Shown in pieces: positions 51,385 through 58,893 of a DNA stretch of 64,000 nucleotides (position 1 is the stretch's first letter; each line of letters starts with the position of its first letter). This DNA comes from Eikenella halliae (GTDB lineage: Bacteria > Pseudomonadota > Gammaproteobacteria > Burkholderiales > Neisseriaceae), in contig NZ_LXSQ01000023.1 in NCBI RefSeq assembly GCF_001648475.1, positions 1 through 64,000 of the forward strand, in the 5' to 3' direction. The position numbers were made by a program, and so were the translations under genes. The notes beneath the pieces are model-generated. The model was not told where the DNA came from. It did no database searches and saw only the letters and a list, made by a program, of their open reading frames with translations.

Positions 51385-51426
51385 ACTTTTTCAGGTAGCC
51401 TCCCCGCTTGGAGGCTACCTGAAAAC
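51385..51426. repeat. Inverted DUS pair upstream of hpnC
   Basis: TTTTTCAGGTAGCC and GGCTACCTGAAAAC around GGAGGCGAGC-like spacer between the Correia element and the hpnC ribosome binding site. It would fold in the hpnC leader RNA. Confidence 0.5.
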
Positions 51427-51442
51427 CCACTAAGGACACACC

Positions 51443-52258
51443 ATGTCAGTCGGACACTACGAAAATTTCCCTGTCGGCTCGCTGGCTTTGCCGCGCCGCC
51501 TGCGCCGACCGGTGCACGCCATTTATGCGTTCGCCCGCACTGCCGACGATATCGCCGACGAAGGCGATTTGCCCAACGAAGAGCGTCTGCGCCAGCTTGA
51601 TAATCTGCGCGCCGAGCTCGACCGCCTTGCCGCCAGGCAAACCCCGCACAGCGAATTGATGCAGCGGCTCGAGCGCGAAGCCGTGCGGCCGTTTAGTCTT
51701 CCGCTCGAGCCTTTCTATCACTTGCTTTCCGCCTTCAGCCAAGACGTGGTGAAAATCCGCTATCAGCACTTCGGCGAGCTGGTGGATTACGCCCGTCGCA
51801 GCGCCAATCCGATCGGCAGATTGCTGCTGCACCTCTACGGCCACACCGACCCGCTCAGCCTCGCCCAAAGCGACGGCATCTGCACCGCCCTGCAACTCAT
51901 CAACTTCTGGCAAGACGTGGCCGTGGATTGGCAGAAAGGCCGCGTTTACCTGCCGCAAGAAGACCTGGAAAAATTCGGCGTGAGCGAAGCGCAAATCGCT
52001 GAAGGCCGCGCCGATGCCGCCTTCCAACGCCTGATGGCGCACCAATGCCAGCGCGCTCACAAAATGCTCAAAGCCGGTTCCCCGCTGGGCAAAACTCTGC
52101 ATGGGCGCATCGGCTTCGAGCTGCGCCTGATTATCCTCGGCGGGCAAAGCATCCTGCGCAAGCTGGAGGAAAACCGCTACAACGTCTTCACCCGCCGCCC
52201 CGTGCTCGGCGCGAAAGATTGGTGGCTGATGCTGAAACGGGCTTGGCTCAAGAAGTGA
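51443..52258 (+). CDS. hpnC: Squalene/phytoene synthase family protein, HpnC-like
   Basis: A 271-residue prenyl-synthase-fold enzyme. The N-terminal HYENFPVGSLALPRRLRRPV is typical of HpnC. The two Mg2+/diphosphate motifs are TADDIADEGD near residue 34 and NFWQDVAVDWQKGRVYLP near 153. HpnC converts presqualene diphosphate to hydroxysqualene, between HpnD and HpnE on the bacterial route to squalene. Neither hpnD nor hpnE is in the window. AAGGACACACC precedes the ATG. Confidence 0.82.
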   Translation: MSVGHYENFPVGSLALPRRLRRPVHAIYAFARTADDIADEGDLPNEERLRQLDNLRAELDRLAARQTPHSELMQRLEREAVRPFSLPLEPFYHLLSAFSQDVVKIRYQHFGELVDYARRSANPIGRLLLHLYGHTDPLSLAQSDGICTALQLINFWQDVAVDWQKGRVYLPQEDLEKFGVSEAQIAEGRADAAFQRLMAHQCQRAHKMLKAGSPLGKTLHGRIGFELRLIILGGQSILRKLEENRYNVFTRRPVLGAKDWWLMLKRAWLKK

Positions 52259-52392
52259 GCGGCAGTATTCAGCCCAGCCAAAAGGCTACCTGAAAGTGCA
52301 GCTTCAACGAAGCTAAAGTGATGCTTTCAAAGGAAACGAGACTTTTGTGTGGTCGAACATTTTTCCACCAGATAATGAAAGGGAAAAGCAAC

Positions 52393-52590
52393 ATGCGAAA
52401 AACAGCCAAAAATATTATTTTTTGCCTTGCTGCAACCAGCATATTAAGTGCCTGCGGAAGTGTTTATTACGGCGGAGAGCCTGTGAATAAATATCTGCGC
52501 GATAACAACGGCCAAGTGGTTTTAGATAAAAACAGCAACCTGCCGATTGTGAACCCTGAGTTTCACATCATGCGGGAAATGAAGCGCTGA
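52393..52590 (+). CDS. Small lipoprotein 1
   Basis: A 65-residue product from the ATG at 52393 (MRKTAKNIIFCLAA), with the lipobox ILSAC near residue 20. The mature part is hydrophilic (VNKYLRDNNGQVVLDKNSN). AAAGGGAAAAGCAAC precedes the ATG. The gene is 26 bases upstream of a second small lipoprotein gene. Function unknown. Its base composition is lower in G+C than that of flanking genes. Confidence 0.7.
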   Translation: MRKTAKNIIFCLAATSILSACGSVYYGGEPVNKYLRDNNGQVVLDKNSNLPIVNPEFHIMREMKR

Positions 52591-52616
52591 TTATTTAGCC
52601 GAATAAGGAGGGAATC

Positions 52617-52925
52617 ATGCGAAACAATCTAGGTATGCGGGCAGTAGTATTGGCCGCCGCGATGCTTTTGGGCGCCTGTAGTGCCGCCGAATTTTGGAAC
52701 GGGGAATATGCAGAGGGGGCGGCGCTCCGCAGCAGCAGAAATAAAGAGGCAGCTTTTTACGCGGCCGAATCGCCACAAGCCAAAGCAACTCGGGCGCAAA
52801 ACAGCCGGTTGTGCTGGAGCGAAACCAATCGCACCCATGCCGCAGATGCCGCACGCTGGGATGCTGCCTACGATAGGTGTATGCGCCGGCGGGGTACACC
52901 GATGTGGGCGGATGATAGGGGCTGA
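52617..52925 (+). CDS. Small lipoprotein 2
   Basis: A 102-residue product with a signal peptide and lipobox (LLGAC near residue 21). The mature part is Ala/Arg-rich with two cysteines (RLCWSE near 66, YDRCMRR near 89). AAGGAGGGAATC precedes the ATG. It probably forms an operon with the lipoprotein gene just upstream. Function unknown. Confidence 0.7.
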   Translation: MRNNLGMRAVVLAAAMLLGACSAAEFWNGEYAEGAALRSSRNKEAAFYAAESPQAKATRAQNSRLCWSETNRTHAADAARWDAAYDRCMRRRGTPMWADDRG

Positions 52926-52956
52926 TAGTTTTTTATGCCCAAAAGGCTACCTGAAA

Positions 52957-52986
52957 ACGGGCTCGCGAGTTTCTGCGAAGCTAAAA
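52957..52986. repeat. DUS-linked 30-mer repeat unit, reverse orientation
   Basis: ACGGGCTCGCGAGTTTCTGC then GAAGCTAAAA is flanked on both sides by DUS (52944-52956 and 52988-53000). It matches the 30-mer amplified at 46159-46278. Confidence 0.55.
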
Positions 52987-53139
52987 ATTTCAGGTAGCCT
53001 TAAAAACGATGGCATTGCATAGTATGCCCGAATGGTTTTGTGGGTTTGGTTGGTAAACCCAGCAATCCACAATTTATTTATTGGATTATGCTTGCGGCTA
53101 ACCCAGTCTACTCACTATGAGCATATCGACCAGGTGTAA

Positions 53140-53220
53140 GCGGAGAAATTCACCCGCGCCATCGGTTCGCACAATAGCCGCCCTGTACAGCCGCTGAATG
53201 CGCGGGTCGTTATTGAATAA
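53140..53220 (+). pseudogene. Possible C-terminal gene remnant before a Kingella-type DUS hairpin
   Basis: An in-frame stretch reads AEKFTRAIGSHNSRPVQPLN then ARVVIE and ends at TAA 53218-53220. It lacks a start and the preceding codon is a stop. It is placed 20 bases before the strong hairpin at 53240-53284, as a real gene end would be. Evidence is weak and no family is recognised. Confidence 0.3.
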
Positions 53221-53239
53221 GCGGTAACGCTGTGAACAG

Positions 53240-53285
53240 AAAAGCAGCCTGCACTTTGGGAATTGGAAGTGCAGGCTGCTTTTTT
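53240..53285. terminator. Hairpin made of two Kingella-type DUS copies
   Basis: AAAAGCAGCCTGCACTT and AAGTGCAGGCTGCTTTT form a 17 bp perfect stem around TGGGAATTGG and continue in a T-run. AAGCAGCCTGCA is the dialect described for Kingella (AA-king3DUS), not the Eikenella dialect found elsewhere in this window. Confidence 0.8.
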
Positions 53286-53333
53286 GGGAATGTAGGGGCG
53301 GCATTTGCCTACGCAGGTGCAGGCTCCCTCAAG

Positions 53334-53432
53334 GCAAAGAACGCGTGCGTGCGTACCGCACACACCCTACACCTCAGTTTTAAAGTCTGTGCCGCCGCAG
53401 GTAGGGTGTGTGGCGCAGCCACGCACGCGGTT
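53334..53432. repeat. Imperfect long inverted repeat (TAGGGTGTGTG family)
   Basis: ACGCGTGCGTGCGTACCGCA then CACACCCTAC, and GTAGGGTGTGTGGCGCAGCC then ACGCACGCGG, face each other across about 40 bases. It lies just before the AT-rich block. No ORF with support is present in 53286-53518. Confidence 0.6.
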
Positions 53433-53518
53433 GGTGGAGATGCAGGCTACGGCTTGCTTCATGTATTAATCGTGTGTATTATTAAACAAATCTCACAGTT
53501 AATGACAGGAATCACATA

Positions 53519-53725
53519 ATGATTATTCGCAAAAATACAGCTACTTTCATTCCAAACATTATTCGATTTGGAATCTCTGAAAGTACAAATACGCTAATTA
53601 TTGATTTTGGTAATGGGATTACAGAAGATGAATATGAAATTATTTCTTCTGTTGCGTTGGACAATGAATAGCTTTTACTAATTAAGGACAACATTGAAAA
53701 ATTTTTAAGCAATAAATCTAATTAG
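53519..53725 (+). pseudogene. Small ORF interrupted by an in-frame TAG
   Basis: AGGA lies 8 bases before the ATG at 53519. The frame encodes 50 residues (MIIRKNTATFIPNIIRFGIS onward) to a TAG at 53669-53671, then stays open for 17 more codons (LLLIKDNIEKFLSNKSN) to TAG at 53723. The continuation is helical and fits the same protein, so a CAG-to-TAG change is the simplest explanation. G+C content is far below the rest of the window. The product is not recognised; its size and setting resemble small immunity or antitoxin proteins, which is speculation. Confidence 0.55.
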
Positions 53726-53757
53726 TAAATAAAATTATTATAATTTGAAGGTTTAGA

Positions 53758-54147
53758 ATGGAAAAAGTACATCTAGTTACCAAAAATCCACAGTATAATG
53801 ATAATTTAAATCCAATCAAAAACTTCTCTAAAGCTGGTAATGAAGCTCTCTTTCGAATTAATCAGATTACTACTTTACCTGAAGAATCTCAAGAAAAACC
53901 ATTAAAAAATAATGAATTAACAAATAAGGAGCTATGTGATAGCATAAATTTTATTAATACTACAGAAAAAATCCCATATTCATTTTATATGGATTTTTTT
54001 AATAAAATCAATAAGGATTTAATACTTCCTGAAGAGAATCAAAAAGAACTATTAAGTGCTTTAGAAAAACGATCATTTGTTAATTTTTTAAGATATTATA
54101 AAGAACTATATGAGTTATCTAAATTAAATTATATTATTTTTTTCTAA
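53758..54147 (+). CDS. AT-rich hypothetical gene, island ORF 2
   Basis: A 129-residue hydrophilic protein with no signal peptide or membrane segment. Two short similar segments occur (LPEESQEKPL near 42, LPEENQKELL near 94), each followed by a helix, suggesting an internal duplication. GAAGG lies about 9 bases before the ATG. The C-terminus ends YIIFF at a T-rich homopolymer, where a frameshift could have shortened it. No family recognised. It lies 32 bases after the broken ORF at 53519 and 28 bases before the next ORF in the same direction. Confidence 0.55.
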   Translation: MEKVHLVTKNPQYNDNLNPIKNFSKAGNEALFRINQITTLPEESQEKPLKNNELTNKELCDSINFINTTEKIPYSFYMDFFNKINKDLILPEENQKELLSALEKRSFVNFLRYYKELYELSKLNYIIFF

Positions 54148-54175
54148 GTTTTTAGTTATTGATAATGGTATTTTA

Positions 54176-54445
54176 ATGTTAGAAATTAATAATAAATTTG
54201 AAAATATAACTCTTGAGTTAAAATTTTTAACAAATGGGAAAGTTGATTTCTTATCTATGGATAATGATAAAATAGAAGAAAATGAAAAACAATGCTATAT
54301 TATGCGAGGAACTCTATCCACTAGTACTAAATTAAGAAAATCTTATAAAATGAAAAGATTGTTGAATGTAATACATCCTCAATCCACATATATTGTAAGT
54401 AATGTCTTAATAATAAATAATAATAAATACATATCCTATGCCTAA
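54176..54445 (+). CDS. AT-rich hypothetical gene, island ORF 3
   Basis: An 89-residue protein (MLEINNKFENITLELKFLTN) with alternating hydrophobic pattern suggesting beta strands, followed by a basic middle (TKLRKSYKMKR) and a hydrophobic C-terminal strand (YIVSNVLIINNNKYIS). No signal peptide. No ribosome binding site is obvious. It overlaps by 8 bases the start of the interrupted frame at 54438. Function unknown. Confidence 0.5.
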   Translation: MLEINNKFENITLELKFLTNGKVDFLSMDNDKIEENEKQCYIMRGTLSTSTKLRKSYKMKRLLNVIHPQSTYIVSNVLIINNNKYISYA

Positions 54446-54590
54446 ATAATTATCTTCTATAACTATAGTAACAGATAGTATGCGACTTCCTACTCTAGAT
54501 TTATCTAATAATGATAATGACCTTGATATTGATATTGATTTAGAATTTGATGATGATTTAAATAAAATTGCTGATATTGATATTCCATAA
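54438..54590 (+). pseudogene. Interrupted acidic ORF, island ORF 4
   Basis: ATG at 54438 gives MPK, then TAA at 54447, after which the same frame runs on as LSSITIVTDSMRLPTLDLSN and an Asp-rich tail (DNDLDIDIDLEFDDD) to TAA at 54588. An internal ATG lies at 54480. The frame then overlaps, by one register, the next ORF (TTG at 54568 or ATG at 54613). An ochre stop and a frameshift may have split one longer gene covering 54438-55068. Confidence 0.4.
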
Positions 54591-54612
54591 GAATATATCT
54601 CATGTATGGCGA

Positions 54613-55068
54613 ATGAGTAAAAGAGAAGCTCAATATCATTTCTGCTTAAAAGAAAAAGAAAAAGAGATTAGTTTATTTACGTTAGAAGATGTTTTTTTAA
54701 GAGAGCATATTTCTAAATTGGATGAAGAAGGCGCAGTATATTTATATTTTATGTTTCATTATGTTTTTAAAAAAAAGTTAGAACTAGGGCAAGATTATGA
54801 TTATATTTCTGTTCTCTTCAATTTGGAAAAATTAAAAAACCTAGCACGTTCAGATCATATTTTTTTAGAGTGTTTCCAATATATTAAAATTTCTGAACGG
54901 CAACATTATCCTGAGCAAGCTAAACATTTAGATATGGTTTTCGAACCAAAAGAACAATGCAATACTCATGATATGCAAATTTTCTTAAATAATGCAGTGG
55001 AAATCTCTCCACTAGAACAAGATGGATGTTTTTTGAAAAAAATTTTAGAATATTGTAAGGATAATTAA
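54613..55068 (+). CDS. AT-rich hypothetical gene, island ORF 5
   Basis: 151 residues from the ATG at 54613 (MSKREAQYHFCLKEK); the frame is open back to a TTG at 54568. The protein is helical and charged, with an aromatic core segment (LDEEGAVYLYFMFHYVFKKK, near residue 36) and no signal peptide. No family recognised. It may be the C-terminal part of the split gene that begins at 54438. It ends 49 bases before the uvrB stop, and the two genes are convergent. A 13-base direct repeat (AACAATTTAAAG, twice, about 55086-55111) separates them. Confidence 0.5.
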   Translation: MSKREAQYHFCLKEKEKEISLFTLEDVFLREHISKLDEEGAVYLYFMFHYVFKKKLELGQDYDYISVLFNLEKLKNLARSDHIFLECFQYIKISERQHYPEQAKHLDMVFEPKEQCNTHDMQIFLNNAVEISPLEQDGCFLKKILEYCKDN

Positions 55069-55117
55069 TTTAACCTTTTCTATTTAACAATTTAAAGTTA
55101 ACAATTTAAAGAAAAAT

Positions 55118-57136
55118 TTAAAATAGGATTTTTTCCTTAATCCCCCGAATCCTATCCCTTAACACTGCTGCCTCTTCAAACTGCAAATCCCTAGCCGCCT
55201 GCTGCATGGCTTTTTCCAGTTTAGCGATTTCTTTAATCGCATCTTCTTCGTTGTGGATTTCGCCGACTTTGACCTTGTTTTTGCCTTTCAGATGACCTTT
55301 GCCGCCGTCTTCTTCATGGTACACGCCGTCGATGATGTCTTTAACCTGTTTTTTAATCTGCTGCGGCACGATGCCGTGTTCTTCGTTGAATTTCATCTGT
55401 TTTTCGCGGCGGCGTTCGGTTTCGTCGATGGCGGCTTTCATGGAGTCGGTGATTTTGTCGGCGTACAGGATGGCGACGCCGTTCACGTTGCGCGCGGCGC
55501 GGCCTATGGTTTGAATCAGGCTGCGGTGGGAGCGCAGGAAGCCTTCTTTGTCGGCGTCGAGGATGGCGACGAGGGAGACTTCGGGGATGTCGAGGCCTTC
55601 GCGCAAGAGGTTGATGCCGACGAGTACGTCAAACAGGCCGAGCCGTAAATCTCTAATGATTTCAACGCGCTCTACGGTGTCGATGTCGCTGTGCAGGTAG
55701 CGCACTTTAATGCCGAGTTCGCTGTAGTAGTCGGTGAGTTGTTCCGCCATGCGTTTGGTAAGGGTGGTAACGAGTACGCGTTCGCCTTTTTGGATGCGGT
55801 CGTTGATTTCGCTCATTAAATCATCGACTTGGGTGGCGACGGGACGGATGATGATTTGGGGATCGACCAGCCCTGTGGGGCGGACGACTTGTTCGACCAC
55901 TTGTCCGGCGTGTTCTTCTTCGTATTTGGCGGGGGTGGCGGAAACGAAGACGGTTTGCGGCATGACTTTTTCAAATTCGTGGAATTTGAGCGGTCGGTTG
56001 TCGCGGGCGGAAGGCAGCCTGAAACCATAATCCACGAGGTTTTGCTTGCGCGATGCGTCGCCTTTGTACATGCCGCCGATTTGGGTAACGGTAACGTGGC
56101 TTTCGTCGATGAACATGATGGCGTTGTCGGGCAGGTAGTCCATCAGCGTGGGCGGCGGTTCGCCTTCTTTTTTGCCGGAGAAGTGGCGGGAGTAGTTTTC
56201 GATGCCTTTGCAGAAGCCCATTTCGTAGAGCATTTCGAGGTCGAAACGGGTGCGCTGTTCGATGCGTTGTTGCTCGACGGGGCGTTGTTCGCGGGCGAAA
56301 AATTCGATGCGTTCGCGCAATTCTTCTTTGATGGACTCGCAGGCGCGCAAGACGGTATCGCGCGGGGTAACGTAGTGGCTGGACGGGAAGACGGTGTAGC
56401 GTCCGACGCGTTGGTGCAGGCTGCCTGAAAGCGGGTCGAACATATCGAGGCGATCGATTTCGTCGTCAAACAGGCTGATGCGCAAGGCGTTTTCGGAGCT
56501 TTCGGCGGGGTACACGTCAATCACGTCGCCGCGTACGCGGAAGCTGCCGCGTTTGAAGTCCAAATCGCCGCGTTCGTACTGCATGGAAACGAGCGTGGCG
56601 ATGATGTCGCGCTGCTCGATGGTGTCGCCTTCTTTGACGGACAACACCATTTGTTGATACTCGGTCGGGTCGCCGATACCGTAAATGGCGGACACGGTGG
56701 CGACGATAATCACGTCGTCGCGCGTCATCAGGTTTTTGGTGGCGGAAAGGCGCATCTGCTCGATGTGTTCGTTGATCGCACTGTCTTTTTCGATAAACAA
56801 ATCGCGGCTGGGCACATAGGCTTCGGGCTGGTAATAGTCGTAGTAGGAGACGAAATATTCCACTGCGTTTTCAGGGAAAAACTCGCGCATTTCGGCATAG
56901 AGCTGGGCGGCAAGGGTTTTGTTGTGCGCCATGATGATGGCGGGACGGCCGCTTTGGGCGATGACGTTCGCCATGGTGTAGGTTTTGCCCGAACCGGTTA
57001 CGCCGAGCAGGGTTTGATAGGCCAGGCCGTCTGAAAGCCCTTCGAGCAGGCCGGCAATGGCGGTAGGCTGGTCTCCAGCGGGGGGGAAGGGTTGGTGGAG
57101 TTTGAAGGGGGAGTTGGGGTATTGGATGATTTGCAT
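55118..57136 (-). CDS. uvrB: Excinuclease ABC subunit B
   Basis: A 672-residue DNA damage recognition helicase of nucleotide excision repair. Walker [14 protein letters not shown] lies near residue 45. The beta-hairpin segment ([15 protein letters not shown]) is near 98, and [10 protein letters not shown] near 337. The C-terminal UVR motif ([16 protein letters not shown]) completes the protein. Everything is intact. Unusually, its coding sequence holds three DUS of other dialects: AGGCAGCCTGAA (56012-56023), AGGCTGCCTGAA (56418-56429) and AGGCCGTCTGAA (57024-57035), and no AGGCTACCTGAA. Its third-position usage also looks less GC-rich than that of neighbours. This suggests replacement of the local allele by DNA from other Neisseriaceae. 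Confidence 0.97.
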   Translation of the reverse strand: MQIIQYPNSPFKLHQPFPPAGDQPTAIAGLLEGLSDGLAYQTLLGVTGSGKTYTMANVIAQSGRPAIIMAHNKTLAAQLYAEMREFFPENAVEYFVSYYDYYQPEAYVPSRDLFIEKDSAINEHIEQMRLSATKNLMTRDDVIIVATVSAIYGIGDPTEYQQMVLSVKEGDTIEQRDIIATLVSMQYERGDLDFKRGSFRVRGDVIDVYPAESSENALRISLFDDEIDRLDMFDPLSGSLHQRVGRYTVFPSSHYVTPRDTVLRACESIKEELRERIEFFAREQRPVEQQRIEQRTRFDLEMLYEMGFCKGIENYSRHFSGKKEGEPPPTLMDYLPDNAIMFIDESHVTVTQIGGMYKGDASRKQNLVDYGFRLPSARDNRPLKFHEFEKVMPQTVFVSATPAKYEEEHAGQVVEQVVRPTGLVDPQIIIRPVATQVDDLMSEINDRIQKGERVLVTTLTKRMAEQLTDYYSELGIKVRYLHSDIDTVERVEIIRDLRLGLFDVLVGINLLREGLDIPEVSLVAILDADKEGFLRSHRSLIQTIGRAARNVNGVAILYADKITDSMKAAIDETERRREKQMKFNEEHGIVPQQIKKQVKDIIDGVYHEEDGGKGHLKGKNKVKVGEIHNEEDAIKEIAKLEKAMQQAARDLQFEEAAVLRDRIRGIKEKILF
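56012..56023. repeat. Foreign-dialect DUS in uvrB (AGGCAGCCTGAA)
   Basis: This 12-mer is the AG-kingDUS dialect. In the uvrB frame it encodes part of FRLPSAR. Confidence 0.75.
56418..56429. repeat. Variant DUS in uvrB (AGGCTGCCTGAA)
   Basis: This is the AG-simDUS dialect, one base away from the Eikenella form, so a point mutation is also possible. In the uvrB frame it encodes LSGSL. Confidence 0.6.
57024..57035. repeat. Foreign-dialect DUS in uvrB (AGGCCGTCTGAA)
   Basis: This is the Neisseria-type 10-mer GCCGTCTGAA with AG in front (AG-DUS). It differs from the Eikenella dialect at three positions, so independent mutation is unlikely. It encodes part of GLSDGLA in uvrB. Confidence 0.8.
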
Positions 57137-57269
57137 GAGGCTACCTGAAAAAGCGCGGGCAAAGATGGAATTATAACGCTAATGCGTGTGCTTGCTGCGG
57201 AGCGGTCGGAGAGTTTCAGGTAGCCTTTTGGGGACTGGCGGGGCGGCAGCAGGGCAGTATTGTTATGAA

Positions 57270-57302
57270 GAAGGCTACCTGAAAGTTTCAGGTAGCCTTT
57301 TG
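57270..57302 (-). terminator. Inverted DUS pair after the second BPSS1780-like gene
   Basis: AAGGCTACCTGAAAGTTTCAGGTAGCCTTTTGG is a compact palindrome just outside the leftward stop at 57307. A single DUS lies at 57213-57226. Confidence 0.65.
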
Positions 57303-57306
57303 GCTG

Positions 57307-58092
57307 TTACTTGAAGAATAGATCGCGATACACGGCGTAAGGTACCAGCATCAGCATGGGCATCACCACCAGCAGGCCGAGGAATATGGGAATCATGCCA
57401 ACAATGAACAGCAGACCCATCATCAAACTACAGAATACCGCACCGCCGATATTTCGGCTGAAACCTTGCCAGCTCAGCAGAATGGCACGCTTGGGTGGTT
57501 CGTTTTCCAAGATAATCAAGGCTGGGGCGAGGAAGGTAAAGGCAGAATAAACTATGCCCAGTATGAGAGACAGTGCCATCACAGAAAGGCCGGCAGACAT
57601 CATCTGTGCTTCATCTAGATCCAGATTGGCAGCACTGCTCACATCGCCTACTTGTCCGACGATCAAGATGATTGCAGCAAGGTTGCTAATTAAAGCCACT
57701 ACCGCGCCGATTGCACCGATTATCGCCAGCGATTTGGTGTTTTCCTGAAAGCCGATAAAAATCTGGCCGAATTCAAAATCGCCTTCTTCTTCCAATTGTT
57801 TGGCAATAAAGGCAAAGCCGGCTATTTCAAATATGGAGATGGCCGCCTGCAGCAGGCCGCCGATATACGGAATCATGCCCAAGCCGATATTGATGGCGCC
57901 AAACAACAGCGCGGCGCCAATAAGTTTGCCCGGGCGCAGTTTGAACAAACGCCAGGCTGCGCCAATCCACTCTTTAGCATTACCAGCAGGCAAAGCCTGC
58001 GGCTCGGCCAAATAGTTGCCTTGGCGGGTGGAATCCGGTTCGCCGTTGGTGCGCGGCGGGGCATATCGGTTGAATTGTTGGTTGTCCATCAT
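57307..58092 (-). CDS. BPSS1780-like multi-pass membrane protein (paralogue 2)
   Basis: A 261-residue protein with a soluble N-terminus of about 55 residues (NRYAPPRTNGEPDS), the conserved WRLFKLRPGKLIGAALLFG entry and six membrane segments, ending MLVPYAVYRDLFFK. It is a paralogue of the protein encoded at 41364-42206. AAGGGAAACC precedes a double ATG (58092 and 58089). Function unknown. It is transcribed leftward, upstream of uvrB but separated from it by inverted DUS. Confidence 0.75.
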   Translation of the reverse strand: MMDNQQFNRYAPPRTNGEPDSTRQGNYLAEPQALPAGNAKEWIGAAWRLFKLRPGKLIGAALLFGAINIGLGMIPYIGGLLQAAISIFEIAGFAFIAKQLEEEGDFEFGQIFIGFQENTKSLAIIGAIGAVVALISNLAAIILIVGQVGDVSSAANLDLDEAQMMSAGLSVMALSLILGIVYSAFTFLAPALIILENEPPKRAILLSWQGFSRNIGGAVFCSLMMGLLFIVGMIPIFLGLLVVMPMLMLVPYAVYRDLFFK

Positions 58093-58121
58093 GGTTTCCC
58101 TTGTTGGTTGGAAGAGTAGGC

Positions 58122-58188
58122 GGCAGGCTACCTGAAAAAATTAGATGGCAAAATATTGTGGTTTTGGGGTTTCAGGTAGCCTGTTAAG
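58122..58188. repeat. Spaced inverted DUS pair between hscB and the BPSS1780-like gene
   Basis: GGCTACCTGAAAAAAT (58124-58139) and TTTCAGGTAGCC (58169-58181) are separated by about 30 bases. Probably they end hscB transcription. Confidence 0.5.
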
Positions 58189-58190
58189 GC

Positions 58191-58691
58191 TTACAACGCA
58201 GCGCGGATTTCCTGTCGGATTTTATCGAGGAAACGGCCTTGCGGCACGAGTTCGGCGGCTTGGGTGTAGTCTGCCTGCCGAAAGGCGGTGCTGAGTTTGG
58301 CCAGCAGCCGGGCCTCTTCAGCAGCCACTTGGTTGTCCAGTTCGGCAAGCCGTTCGGCGGAATTTGCAGCGCGGGCGGCGGCCAGCTCTTCGCGCCATTC
58401 CATTTGCTGCATCAGAAACTCGGGGTCGAAGGCGGTGCGCTCTTCGGAATCGGCCTGAATGCCTTGCGCCTGCAACAGCAAAACGGCGCGCTCCAGCGGC
58501 CGGCTGAGGCGGCGGTAGGCTTCGTTTACGGCGGCCGCCATCATCACGGCCTGTTTCTGCTCGAAGGCGGAAGCGGTGGCGGTTTTATCGGGATGGAAGC
58601 GGGCGGCCAGTTGGCGGTAGGTTTGTTCCAGCAGGGCGGGGTCGAGGTCGAACTGCGCGGGCAGGTTGAAAAGTTGGAATTCGCGGGGCAT
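58191..58691 (-). CDS. hscB: Fe-S cluster co-chaperone HscB
   Basis: A 166-residue J-protein. The J-domain is at residues 1-75 with the HPDK motif (ARFHPDKTATAS) near residue 33, which stimulates HscA ATPase. The C-terminal three-helix domain (about 85-165) binds the scaffold IscU. No isc genes are adjacent, although hscB usually lies in or near the isc operon. A DUS is 10 bases upstream of the start. Confidence 0.9.
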   Translation of the reverse strand: MPREFQLFNLPAQFDLDPALLEQTYRQLAARFHPDKTATASAFEQKQAVMMAAAVNEAYRRLSRPLERAVLLLQAQGIQADSEERTAFDPEFLMQQMEWREELAAARAANSAERLAELDNQVAAEEARLLAKLSTAFRQADYTQAAELVPQGRFLDKIRQEIRAAL

Positions 58692-58893
58692 GTGTGTGCT
58701 TTCAGGTAGCCTTTTCTAAAGATGAAGTATTGTATAGGCAAACGCTAAGATGAGGCTACCTGAAAACGGCGGCGGGCGGTTGGGGCGCAGCTTGCCGCAT
58801 CCGCTTTCAGGTAGCCTGCAAGCGCCGCGGCTGGCGGAAGGGCGGCGGCTTGCTATACAATACGCGCCCTTACCGTTTGAAAGAAATGCGATT

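Noticed and set aside
53098..53304. Leftward 68-codon frame across the Kingella-type hairpin
   Set aside because: It reads through the hairpin arms and lacks a ribosome binding site. The + strand fragment at 53140-53220 is only slightly better and is listed with low confidence.
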